Position numbers and translations under genes: made by a program
Source of the DNA: DASXTW01 sp036505215
Lineage (GTDB): Bacteria > Actinomycetota > UBA4738
DNA: 14,708 nucleotides
Direction: 5' to 3'
Assembly: GCA_036505215.1 (NCBI GenBank)
Contig: DASXTW010000194.1
Coordinates: 1-14,708, forward strand
The notes under the pieces: generated by a model
Told to the model about the DNA's origin: nothing
The model's input: the letters and a program-made list of their open reading frames with translations, nothing else
The model's database searches: none
Shown: positions 6,705-12,368 of the stretch, one piece after another
Layout of the letters: the number at the start of each line of letters is the position of its first letter
Numbering within the stretch: position 1 is the first letter of the stretch

Positions 6705-7779
6705 ATCCATCGACCTCCACCGCAGCCAGCGCCTCGTCTCGCTCGAAGGGCTTGTCCGCTTCGACCATGAGGGCGTACTCGTCGGCGAACTCTTTCGTCT
6801 TCGACGCCTCGATCGCCGCTGCTTGCGGACCGTGCTGCAGCCCCTGCGGGTGGTGGGTGATGAAGGCCTCGCCGATCCCGGCCCGAGACAAGAACTGGCC
6901 CTGGTGATAGAAGAGCACCTCGTCCTTGTCGATGTTCGAATGGAAGAAGGGGACCCGGAGGGCCGTGGGGTCACCCGTCTCGGTCGGCCGGGGGGCGAAC
7001 AGCCCGATCTCGAATCCATTGGACTTCCATACCGCGTGCACCGACGGCGGTAGGTGGTACCGGGGACTCACCACCGGGCGGAAGTCCTTCTTGTTCAGTC
7101 GGACCGGACACAGATCTCCCTGCCAGCCCACCACGTCCAGCGGATGGAAGGGATACACGAGCGTGGTGTACTCCTCGTCCCGCTTCACCCGCACCTCGAA
7201 CTCGCCCTTCTCGTCGTGAGGTTCGGGTTCCGGCGTCTCCAGCACGCCCGGGTCGAAGAGCGCGTGGCGGCCGAGTACACCCTTGTCCGGAAGTCGGTAC
7301 TCGCCGCGACTCTCCACGATGTACAGGAACGTCTCACCTTCGTCCGGGAGGATCCGGTGGGCGGTTCCCTTCGGCAGCACGAGGAAGTCTCCCTCCTGGT
7401 ACCGCAAGGGGCCGTAATCAGTCTCCAGAAGGCCCGAACCCTTGTGCACGAAGTAGCAGACGTCGCCATCGGAGTCCCGCAGGTAGAAGGGCATGGCCTC
7501 CGCCCGCCGGGAGATGTAGATCGACACGTCCTCGTTGTGCAGGATGCGCAGCCATTCTCCGGTCGCCTCGGACATGTCGGCGGGCTTGAGTCCATTGAGG
7601 TCGTACGCCCTCGGACGGAGGGGCCCCTCGATCCTGATCCATGCCGTCGGCGGATGGCTCCGGTACAGGTGCGACGCCCTGCCGTCGAAAGCCTCCCTGC
7701 CGTGCTCCTCCTCGAAGGTCCCCTCGGGCAGCCCCACGTGGGCCTGCTTGGTCACCTTGCCCTTCGACAGCGGAAACAT
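6664..7779 (-). CDS. hmgA: Homogentisate 1,2-dioxygenase
   Basis: Opens the ring of homogentisate to maleylacetoacetate with O2 and Fe(II), the central step of tyrosine and phenylalanine breakdown. The 371-residue bicupin is of the shorter bacterial type. The N-terminal cupin shows DVCYFVHKGSG (106-116) and YQEGDFLVLPKGTAHR (127-142). The C-terminal cupin has VPFFHSNIDKDEVLFY (276-291) and HPQGLQHGP (310-318), giving likely iron ligands His280, Glu287 and His316. The ATG at 7779 follows a GGAGGA about 10 nt upstream, itself preceded by a small hairpin copied upstream of the neighbouring 37-aa gene. Neighbours fit aromatic catabolism: a maleylacetate reductase-type gene overlaps its 3' end and an FAH-family gene is close by. 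4-hydroxyphenylpyruvate dioxygenase and maleylacetoacetate isomerase are absent from the window. Confidence 0.85.
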   Translation of the reverse strand: MFPLSKGKVTKQAHVGLPEGTFEEEHGREAFDGRASHLYRSHPPTAWIRIEGPLRPRAYDLNGLKPADMSEATGEWLRILHNEDVSIYISRRAEAMPFYLRDSDGDVCYFVHKGSGLLETDYGPLRYQEGDFLVLPKGTAHRILPDEGETFLYIVESRGEYRLPDKGVLGRHALFDPGVLETPEPEPHDEKGEFEVRVKRDEEYTTLVYPFHPLDVVGWQGDLCPVRLNKKDFRPVVSPRYHLPPSVHAVWKSNGFEIGLFAPRPTETGDPTALRVPFFHSNIDKDEVLFYHQGQFLSRAGIGEAFITHHPQGLQHGPQAAAIEASKTKEFADEYALMVEADKPFERDEALAAVEVDGYATSWARGMGLID

Positions 7780-7786
7780 CTCATCT

Positions 7787-7817
7787 TCCTCCTCCGCGAT
7801 CCACCGTCGGTGGCTCC
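7787..7817 (-). repeat. Leader repeat copy A: CCACC/GGTGG hairpin plus Shine-Dalgarno, before hmgA
   Basis: A 31-nt element nearly identical (30 of 31) to 7946-7976. On the minus strand it reads as a 5-bp stem CCACC/GGTGG with loop GAC, then TCGC, then GGAGGAGGA, which serves as the ribosome binding site of hmgA. The single difference between the copies falls in the triloop, so the stem is preserved. It could modulate translation or mark a local duplication of the 5' leader. Confidence 0.75.
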
Positions 7818-7822
7818 GGCCT

Positions 7823-7936
7823 CTAGGCCTTCTTCTTCGCTCCCGTTCCCTCGGTCGCCTGACGCTTGTCGCGCTGCTTCTTCCTCCGTTCGCGGTCGTG
7901 CGCCCACCTCACCTTGTGCCTGTCGCCCCTGCCCAT
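7823..7936 (-). CDS. Small basic protein, 37 aa, unknown function
   Basis: A short open frame with a very strong ribosome binding site: tandem AGGAGG repeats end about 9 nt before the ATG at 7936. The product starts MGRGDRHKVRWAHDRERR and ends in GAKKKA; about half of its residues are Arg, Lys or His, and there are no hydrophobic segments. It resembles short nucleic-acid- or ribosome-binding peptides, but I recognise no family. It sits between proC and hmgA, and its leader carries the same hairpin plus ribosome-site element as hmgA, which argues that it is translated. There are 43 nt between its stop and the hmgA start. Its length makes a chance frame possible, but the ribosome site, charge bias and duplicated leader favour a real gene. 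Confidence 0.6.
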   Translation of the reverse strand: MGRGDRHKVRWAHDRERRKKQRDKRQATEGTGAKKKA

Positions 7937-7945
7937 TTCTTATCC

Positions 7946-7976
7946 TCCTCCTCCGCGATCCACCTTCGGTGGCTCC
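7946..7976 (-). repeat. Leader repeat copy B: CCACC/GGTGG hairpin plus Shine-Dalgarno, before the 37-aa gene
   Basis: Matches 7787-7817 at 30 of 31 positions, 159 bp away in direct orientation; extending the comparison 6 nt toward the start codons gives 34 of 37. On the minus strand: CCACC, loop GAA, GGTGG, TCGC, then GGAGGAGGAGGA before the ATG at 7936. Unlike copy A it has one extra GGA unit in the ribosome site. Confidence 0.75.
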
Positions 7977-7983
7977 CGGAGGA

Positions 7984-8043
7984 CCAGGGGGACTGCCGCA
8001 GCCTGATCCGGTCGCTTCGCTCGCGGGGCTGCTGCCCCCCTGG
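7984..8043 (-). terminator. Large GC-rich hairpin just downstream of proC
   Basis: The outer arms CCAGGGGG (7984-7991) and CCCCCTGG (8036-8043) are perfectly complementary (8 bp). An inner stem GCAGCC (7998-8003) pairs with GGCTGC (8027-8032), and the middle is TCGCTTCGCTCGC. It begins 8 nt after the proC stop and can fold on either strand. There is no T-run, so it may be a transcription end, an RNA-stability structure, or one copy of a dispersed palindromic repeat. It separates the proline genes from the 37-aa gene and hmgA. Confidence 0.5.
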
Positions 8044-8051
8044 ACCCCCGC

Positions 8052-8882
8052 CTACTCCTCCTCTGGTTCGTGCCCGATCGCCAGCTCGGCGCTCCGCTTG
8101 CAGGCCGCGTCGATGGCGTTCAGGAACGCCGCCCGAACCCCTGCTTGCTCGAGATGCCGGATGGCCATGATCGTGGTGCCGCCCGGTGACGTCACCATCT
8201 CGCGCAACTCCACGGGGTGCTTCCCCGTATCCCTGAGCATCTTCGCCGACCCCAGCATGGTCTGGATGATCAGCTCGGTAGCGACATCGCGGGACAGCCC
8301 CAACAGGATGCACGCCTCGATCATTGCCTCGGCCAGGAGGAAGAAGTAGGCGGGTCCCGAGCCGCTCGTCGCCGTCACCGCATCCTGATGCTTCTCCGGC
8401 AGCCGGATCACCCTCCCGACGGAGCCGAGCAGTTCCTCCGCCACGCTCAGATGCTTGTCCTCGGCGTGCGCACCCGGCGAGATCACCGACATGGCCTCGT
8501 CTACCAGGACCGGCACGTTGGACATCACCCGGACCACCGGCATCCCCTTCGGCGCGAACCGCTCGATGAACGAGGTCCGAATGCCGGCCGCGAAGGACAC
8601 CACCAGTTTGTCGGGAGTCAGCGCCTCCCGGATCTGCTCCAACAGGGCCTCCATGTCCTGCGGTTTCACCGTGAGGATCAGCGTGGTGGCCCATTTCACT
8701 GCTTCGGGGTTGGAGAGCGTGGCGCCGACCCCCAATAGCTCTGCGAGTTCCCTGACCCGCTCCTCACGCCGGGCGGTGATCATGATCTCGTCCTTACTTC
8801 GGCCGCCGGATCGGATCAGCCCCGACACCAGTGCCTCTCCCATCCGGCCACCTCCAAGGAAGGCCACGTTCCGGTCGCTCAT
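8052..8882 (-). CDS. proC: Pyrroline-5-carboxylate reductase
   Basis: Reduces 1-pyrroline-5-carboxylate to proline with NAD(P)H, the last step of proline synthesis. The 276-residue protein has the Rossmann motif FLGGGRMGEAL (8-18), VKPQD (72-76), the signature region VTATSGSGPAYFF (169-181) and EMVTSPGGTT (228-237) of the dimerisation domain. The usual RVMPN is RVMSN here. The ATG at 8882 overlaps the proline dehydrogenase stop by 4 nt (ATGA), so translation is coupled; the open frame upstream of this ATG is a shadow of the dehydrogenase gene. The pairing is notable because the upstream enzyme makes the substrate that this one returns to proline. The C-terminus ends in a run of Glu. Confidence 0.96.
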   Translation of the reverse strand: MSDRNVAFLGGGRMGEALVSGLIRSGGRSKDEIMITARREERVRELAELLGVGATLSNPEAVKWATTLILTVKPQDMEALLEQIREALTPDKLVVSFAAGIRTSFIERFAPKGMPVVRVMSNVPVLVDEAMSVISPGAHAEDKHLSVAEELLGSVGRVIRLPEKHQDAVTATSGSGPAYFFLLAEAMIEACILLGLSRDVATELIIQTMLGSAKMLRDTGKHPVELREMVTSPGGTTIMAIRHLEQAGVRAAFLNAIDAACKRSAELAIGHEPEEE

Positions 8883-9820
8883 GAGTTTTTGAACCCCCTC
8901 AGCGCATTGGACAGGAAGAACCACACGTTGGCAGGACGCTCGGCCATCCGTCTGGTCAGGTAGGGATACCACTGGGTCCCATACGGGACGTACACGCGTA
9001 CGGGCTCCCCCTCCCGGACGAGTTCGGCCTGGAGATCCCGGCGGATGCCGTAGAGCATCTGGAACTCGTAGCGGTCCATCGGAATGCCGTTGGCCCGGAT
9101 GAACCGCCGCGCTCCGTGGATGAGGCGCTCGTCGTGTGTCGCCAGGTGCACGACGGAGCCGGATGCCAGCAGCGTCGCAGTGAGTCGGGCGAAGTTTCGG
9201 CGGACCTCCCGGCGGGACCGCGTGGCGATCTCTGGCGCCTCGAGGTAGGAGCCCTTGGCGACTCGAACGATGGCCTGCGGACCGGCGATGCGCCGCACGT
9301 CGTCTGCCGTGCGGTACAGATACGCCTGCACGCACACGCCGATGTTCGAGTACTGCTCGCGGAGAGCCAGGTACACGTCCAGGGTCCGGCCCACGTACTC
9401 GTGGGCCTCCATGTCGATCATGACCTGGATCGAGCTGCCCACTCCACCGGCGGCCTCCAGCACCCGCTCCATGTTTTCCAGGCATGTGTCCATGGAGCTG
9501 TCCAGCCCGAGCTGGGTGAGCTTCACCGAGATGTCGCAGTCGACTTCCGGGGCCTCCCGGATCCCCTTGAGAGCGTGGATGTACGCGTCGGCGGCATTCG
9601 CGGCCTGGGCCGGCGACGCCACGTTCTCCCCCAGATAGTCGAGCATCGATCGGATACCTCGCTCGTGGAGAGCCCGGGCTGCGCGCATCCCGGCTTCGAG
9701 GTTGTCCCCCGCCACGAACCGAAGCGCGAACTGCCGCCCGAGCCGGTGCTCGGTGATGAGCCGCCTGACCGCCCGCCGCTCGGTGACCCAGAGCGCGGGC
9801 GCTCTGAGCAGCCCAGTCAT
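8879..9820 (-). CDS. Proline dehydrogenase (monofunctional, FAD)
   Basis: Oxidises proline to pyrroline-5-carboxylate and passes electrons through FAD to the quinone pool. The 313-residue TIM-barrel protein is the size of monofunctional bacterial enzymes. Motifs: QAYLYR (165-170), RVAKGSYLEAP (186-196), YEFQMLYGIR (251-260) and the C-terminal substrate-binding block YVPYGTQWYPYLTRRMAER (277-295), with the Arg290-Arg291 and Arg295 pattern that holds the proline carboxylate. There is no separate pyrroline-5-carboxylate dehydrogenase in the window; instead proC follows with a 4-nt overlap. The ATG at 9820 has only a weak ribosome site. About 90 nt upstream ends a structured RNA with a terminator-like stem, which may regulate this gene; a TATACT at 9851-9856 could instead be its own -10. 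Confidence 0.95.
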   Translation of the reverse strand: MTGLLRAPALWVTERRAVRRLITEHRLGRQFALRFVAGDNLEAGMRAARALHERGIRSMLDYLGENVASPAQAANAADAYIHALKGIREAPEVDCDISVKLTQLGLDSSMDTCLENMERVLEAAGGVGSSIQVMIDMEAHEYVGRTLDVYLALREQYSNIGVCVQAYLYRTADDVRRIAGPQAIVRVAKGSYLEAPEIATRSRREVRRNFARLTATLLASGSVVHLATHDERLIHGARRFIRANGIPMDRYEFQMLYGIRRDLQAELVREGEPVRVYVPYGTQWYPYLTRRMAERPANVWFFLSNALRGFKNS

Positions 9821-9850
9821 CCCGAAACCGACGTCATCGCCACGAACCGC

Positions 9851-9856
9851 AGTATA
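9851..9856 (-). promoter_or_regulatory. Possible -10 element (TATACT) for proline dehydrogenase
   Basis: TATACT on the minus strand, 30 nt upstream of the ATG at 9820. No convincing -35 lies 16-18 nt upstream, where the sequence reads TGATCG or CTGATC. If used, transcription would start downstream of the structured RNA, making that RNA independent of the proline genes. Confidence 0.3.
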
Positions 9857-9910
9857 GGAGCGCAGGGCGTCACGATCAGTGGATGGGAACCTGTGGGCAC
9901 GCCGGCCGGG

Positions 9911-9993
9911 AAACTAAAGACCCGAGGGACCGCCGGCTCGTCGTCGGCCGAAGCCGGCGACCACCGTTGGCCCCTCGGGCCTAGTGCCCCGAG
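9911..9993 (-). terminator. Terminator-like stem with a competing alternative stem
   Basis: CCCGAGGG (9979-9972) pairs perfectly with CCCTCGGG (9928-9921), enclosing a second stem CGCCGGC (9959-9953) with GCCGGCG (9937-9931). The outer stem is followed by TCTTTAGTTT (9920-9911). The segment CCCGAG (9979-9974) can instead pair with CTCGGG (9993-9988) just upstream, which would prevent the outer stem. Such mutually exclusive stems are the layout of an attenuator, here 90 nt before proline dehydrogenase. The interrupted T-run and large apical part make it a non-standard terminator. Confidence 0.45.
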
Positions 9994-10187
9994 CAACCTG
10001 CCGCAGCTGTCTCGGTCTCCTTATGGTGACGCCCTTTCGTTGGGCTTTGGGGCTTCCCGAGCCTCCCCACCCGCACAGCTAGTTAGCTGTCCCAACCGTA
10101 CGAGCAGGTGCGCCCAGTTGGCCTTACGGCTTTCCCAGGGGGTCCCATTCGGTACCCTGACTCAGCCGCTCCGGCTGCTCGGAGCAA
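9911..10187 (-). ncRNA. Structured RNA (about 275 nt), free-standing ncRNA or leader of the proline genes
   Basis: It occupies most of a 437-nt gene-free stretch and has a promoter just upstream. Stems in order on the minus strand: GCTCC/GGAGC or the competing CAGCC/GGCTG at the 5' end (10185-10161); CAGGG/CCCTG; AGCCGTA (10131-10125) with TACGGTT (10100-10094); ACAGCT-AACT-AGCTGT (10090-10075); GGCT/AGCC (10063-10051); GCCC/GGGC with loop AACGAAA (10045-10031); and a final pair of competing stems around 9993-9921. The ends are estimated from the promoter and the last U-rich stretch. It lacks the GAGGAAAGUCC core of RNase P RNA, the tRNA-like ends of tmRNA and the SRP core. I do not recognise the family; raiA-type or mycobacterial Ms1-type RNAs are candidates to test. 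Confidence 0.6.
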
Positions 10188-10192
10188 GGCGT

Positions 10193-10220
10193 ATCTTACG
10201 GATAGGCTTCCGGGCGTCAA
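10193..10220 (-). promoter_or_regulatory. Sigma-70-type promoter of the structured RNA
   Basis: TTGACG (10220-10215) as -35, a 16-nt spacer and TAAGAT (10198-10193) as -10, on the minus strand. The -35 matches the consensus at five of six positions and the -10 fits the TAnnnT pattern. The expected transcription start is near 10187. It lies directly after the likely end of the mshA-GNAT transcript, so it would start a new transcription unit. Confidence 0.6.
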
Positions 10221-10226
10221 GGTGAC

Positions 10227-10257
10227 AAAACCCCTGCTCGTGGACCGTTTGCGCAGG
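10227..10257 (-). terminator. Possible terminator of the mshA-GNAT operon
   Basis: Starts right after the GNAT stop codon: CCTGC (10257-10253) can pair with GCAGG (10237-10233), followed by GG and TTTT (10230-10227). The stem is only 5 bp with a long loop, so it is weak, but its position between an operon end and a new promoter supports it. Confidence 0.4.
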
Positions 10258-10821
10258 TCAATGGCCGCGGGAATCCTGACTGACAAAACTTGATTCCCAA
10301 ATCTCGTGGGCTCGATTGAACTCGTCGCGGTTCACGCTCATGACGACATGGTCGACCCACGTCCCGTCCTTGAACGACCGCTCTCGCAGCCGTCCCTCTT
10401 CGACGAACCCGCACCGACGGTACATCCCCAGGGCACGATTGTTGTCGGCGAGCGCCCAGAGCTCGACCTGGTTGAGGTCCCAGCGATCGAAGGCATAGGC
10501 GAGCAGCGTCATGGTGGCGTCCTGAGCGTGACCCTGTCCCCAGTAGGCCGGCTCACCGATGTACATGTAGAGGGAACAGATCCGGTCCCGGCGCCGGAAC
10601 TGGTTGAGGCCGATCCGACCGATGGGGCGATCACCCACGAGGATGGTGAACGGGTGTCCTTCCTTGCGGCTCCGCTCGATGTCCTCCTTCACGTCGGCCA
10701 GTGAGTAGGGCATCTCGTAGTCCATGTACCGCCACACTTCAGGATGGTTCACCCAGCGGTGGATAAGGGGGTAGTCGCTTTCCTCGACTGGCCTCAGTTT
10801 GACCCTACGCCCCCTGATCAT
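10258..10821 (-). CDS. GNAT family N-acetyltransferase (RimJ/RimL-like)
   Basis: Transfers an acetyl group from acetyl-CoA to an amine; the acceptor is unknown. The 187-residue protein starts MIRGRRVKLRPVEESD, the typical first strand and helix of this group. It has the strand-4 region CSLYMYIGEPAYWGQGHAQDA (82-102) with the acetyl-CoA loop at about 93-98, followed by VELWALADNNRALGMYRRCGF (119-139), where the Asn and Tyr are characteristic. The ATG at 10821 overlaps the mshA stop by 4 nt; the longer frame upstream of it is a shadow of mshA. In mycothiol synthesis an acetyltransferase of this fold (MshD) acts last, but MshD is a double-GNAT protein of about 300 residues, so this single-domain protein is not MshD. 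A ribosomal or small-molecule acetyltransferase is more likely. Confidence 0.86.
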   Translation of the reverse strand: MIRGRRVKLRPVEESDYPLIHRWVNHPEVWRYMDYEMPYSLADVKEDIERSRKEGHPFTILVGDRPIGRIGLNQFRRRDRICSLYMYIGEPAYWGQGHAQDATMTLLAYAFDRWDLNQVELWALADNNRALGMYRRCGFVEEGRLRERSFKDGTWVDHVVMSVNRDEFNRAHEIWESSFVSQDSRGH

Positions 10822-12188
10822 GGCCCCGGCCGGGACAGCACTTCGCGATAGACGCTTCGAATGCCCGAGGCCGTGGCGTCCCAGGAGAAGATGGCCGCGT
10901 GCCCGATCGCCCCCGCGGACAACCGTGCAGCCAGAGCGGGGTCGGACAACAGTCGAAGGATGCGATTCGCGTATTCGGCGGGATCGTGGCCGTCGACCAG
11001 GAATCCGCTCACTCCGTCCCGGATCACGAACCGAAGGCCTCCTGCGGCGGCTCCGATCACCGGCGCCCCGCACGACTCCGCCTCGAGCGCGACCAGTCCG
11101 AACGATTCCGACCGTGAGGGAACCAGGACCGCATCGGCAGCCGAATAGAAATCAGCCAGGCGGCCATGCGGCTGCGGCGGGAAGAACACGACGCGATCGG
11201 CCATGCCGAGCGTGGAGGTAAGCTCCATCAACCTGGTCACTTCGTCGTGATCGGCGTCCCGCCCGGTGGACCCTCCGACCACCCCCAGGACGACGTCGCG
11301 CATCAGGTCCGGAGCCACCGCGGAGGCCTCGGCCACCGCCCGGATAGCCACGTCCGGACCCTTGAACGGCTGCAGCCTGCCCACGAACAGGAGGAGCCTG
11401 GTGTTCGCCAGATGCAGCCGAGCCCTGGCTTCCTCCTTGCGCCGAGGGTAGAACACGCTCCGATCCACTCCGGGCGGCACGATCCGGATCCGGCCTGGGT
11501 CGGCGCCGTACAGCTTGACCAGCAGGTCCGCCTCCGCAGGGGTGGGCGCCAGGATGCGGTCCGCTCCGGTGATCACTTTTCGCTCGCCGGCCAGCCTCGC
11601 CGGCGGCTCGGGATCGTCGCCGTCGGGGAGTGCCGAGTTCTTCACCTTGCCCAGCGTGTGAAACGACGTGACGTGAGGTACCCCCCAGATCTCCTTGGCC
11701 CGGGCCCCGACCCATCCCGAGAGCCAGTAATGGCTGTGCACCACGTCGTATGCAGAATGGCGACGGGCTCCTTCGTCGGCAGCAGCCTGCTCGAGCACAC
11801 CGTTCAAGAACCGCGGAAGGACGTCCGGAAGCCTCTCCTTGGGGACGGGCGCGCACGGTCCCGCCTGAACGTGGATCAGCCTGGTGCCGGTGCCAAGCTG
11901 TTCGACCTGTGGCGCATTCTCACCGTGGCATCTGGTGTAGATGTCGACCGCGATCCCTTGCTCCGCCAGTCTTTCGGCGACGGACAGGACATAGACGTTC
12001 ATCCCACCGGAGTCCCCGATCCCGGGCTGATCCAGCGGCGATGTGTGCAGACTGATGACGGCGACTCGAGCCGGAACGAGGCCATCGGGAGCCCCACCTC
12101 TTGCCGACTCCCCGCTTTCTGATCCGTCATCTCCCGAGGCCGGATGGGACTGGCCGACCGCCAATGGTCGGTCGTTGTGCTGGGTCAT
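10818..12188 (-). CDS. mshA: MshA-type D-inositol-3-phosphate glycosyltransferase (GT4)
   Basis: Family GT4 glycosyltransferase, 456 residues. MshA joins UDP-GlcNAc to 1D-myo-inositol 3-phosphate, the first committed step of mycothiol, the main thiol of actinobacteria. The MshA-specific pattern is extensive: VISLHTSPLDQPGIGDSGGM (44-63), VVHSHYWLSG (149-158), HTLGKVKNSALPDGDDPEP (177-195) and VVFFPPQP (333-340). General GT4 elements are VGRLQPFKGPD (269-279) and the E-x7-E nucleotide-sugar motif ESFGLVALE (361-369). About 40 polar N-terminal residues precede the core and have no counterpart in the family. The ATG at 12188 has GGAG 6 nt upstream and an in-frame stop before it. A perfect TTCAAC-A-GTTGAA palindrome lies 31 nt upstream. 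It is followed by an overlapping GNAT gene. A related sugar transferase with another acceptor is the alternative. Confidence 0.86.
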   Translation of the reverse strand: MTQHNDRPLAVGQSHPASGDDGSESGESARGGAPDGLVPARVAVISLHTSPLDQPGIGDSGGMNVYVLSVAERLAEQGIAVDIYTRCHGENAPQVEQLGTGTRLIHVQAGPCAPVPKERLPDVLPRFLNGVLEQAAADEGARRHSAYDVVHSHYWLSGWVGARAKEIWGVPHVTSFHTLGKVKNSALPDGDDPEPPARLAGERKVITGADRILAPTPAEADLLVKLYGADPGRIRIVPPGVDRSVFYPRRKEEARARLHLANTRLLLFVGRLQPFKGPDVAIRAVAEASAVAPDLMRDVVLGVVGGSTGRDADHDEVTRLMELTSTLGMADRVVFFPPQPHGRLADFYSAADAVLVPSRSESFGLVALEAESCGAPVIGAAAGGLRFVIRDGVSGFLVDGHDPAEYANRILRLLSDPALAARLSAGAIGHAAIFSWDATASGIRSVYREVLSRPGP

Positions 12189-12219
12189 GGGTCACTCCAT
12201 GGTAGACGACACTGCCGTC

Positions 12220-12232
12220 TTCAACAGTTGAA
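12220..12232. promoter_or_regulatory. Palindrome TTCAAC-A-GTTGAA upstream of mshA (possible operator)
   Basis: A perfect 6-bp inverted repeat with a 1-nt centre, 31 nt upstream of the mshA ATG, in the 92 nt that separate it from the terminators of the neighbouring operon. Size and symmetry fit a dimeric repressor site. It resembles the sequence at 13256-13268 upstream of xre (TTCAACACTTGCA), with 11 of 13 positions identical, so the neighbouring regulator is one candidate. Confidence 0.35.
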
Positions 12233-12280
12233 CCAGGGATCTGGGGCTTCTGTTCCCGCCACACCACACAACGAAGCCAA

Positions 12281-12311
12281 TGAAAGAGCCCCGGCCGCTT
12301 CAGCCGGGGCT
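12281..12311 (-). terminator. Second of two tandem terminators after the HbhA-like gene
   Basis: AGCCCCGGC and GCCGGGGCT (12287-12295 and 12303-12311) form a perfect 9-bp stem with a 7-nt loop. On the minus strand it is followed by CTTTCATT, so it works in the direction of the xre operon, before the mshA promoter region. Confidence 0.7.
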
Positions 12312-12318
12312 GTTCGAG

Positions 12319-12347
12319 AAAAGGCCTCCGGGCAAGGCCGGAGGCCT
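12319..12347 (-). terminator. Rho-independent terminator of the xre/HbhA-like operon
   Basis: A perfect 10-bp stem AGGCCTCCGG/CCGGAGGCCT (12322-12331 and 12338-12347) with a 6-nt loop. On the minus strand it is followed by TTTCT. It lies 21 nt after the stop of the HbhA-like gene; together with the next hairpin it isolates this operon from mshA. Confidence 0.85.
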
Positions 12348-12368
12348 CTCCTCTCGGTGTATGACGCG

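Noticed and set aside
6705..7019. N-terminal extension of the maleylacetate reductase-type frame
   Set aside because: It lies entirely within the homogentisate dioxygenase gene in another frame and encodes low-complexity Arg/Ser-rich sequence.
8883..9485. N-terminal extension of the proC frame
   Set aside because: It overlaps proline dehydrogenase in another frame; the Rossmann motif begins right after the ATG at 8882.
10094..10131. Group II intron domain V (AGCCGTA...TACGGTT)
   Set aside because: The ends resemble domain V, but the inner part is too long, lacks the GAAA tetraloop, and there is no intron-encoded protein.
9880..10200. RNase P RNA, tmRNA or SRP RNA
   Set aside because: No GAGGAAAGUCC or ACAGAAA core, no tRNA-like acceptor end or GGGG...CCA termini, and no GGUCAGG/GGAAG SRP core on either strand.
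9841..10260. Known metabolite riboswitches (cobalamin, TPP, FMN, SAM, glycine, glutamine) or a T-box
   Set aside because: None of the conserved core sequences of these classes that I can recall is present in the region.
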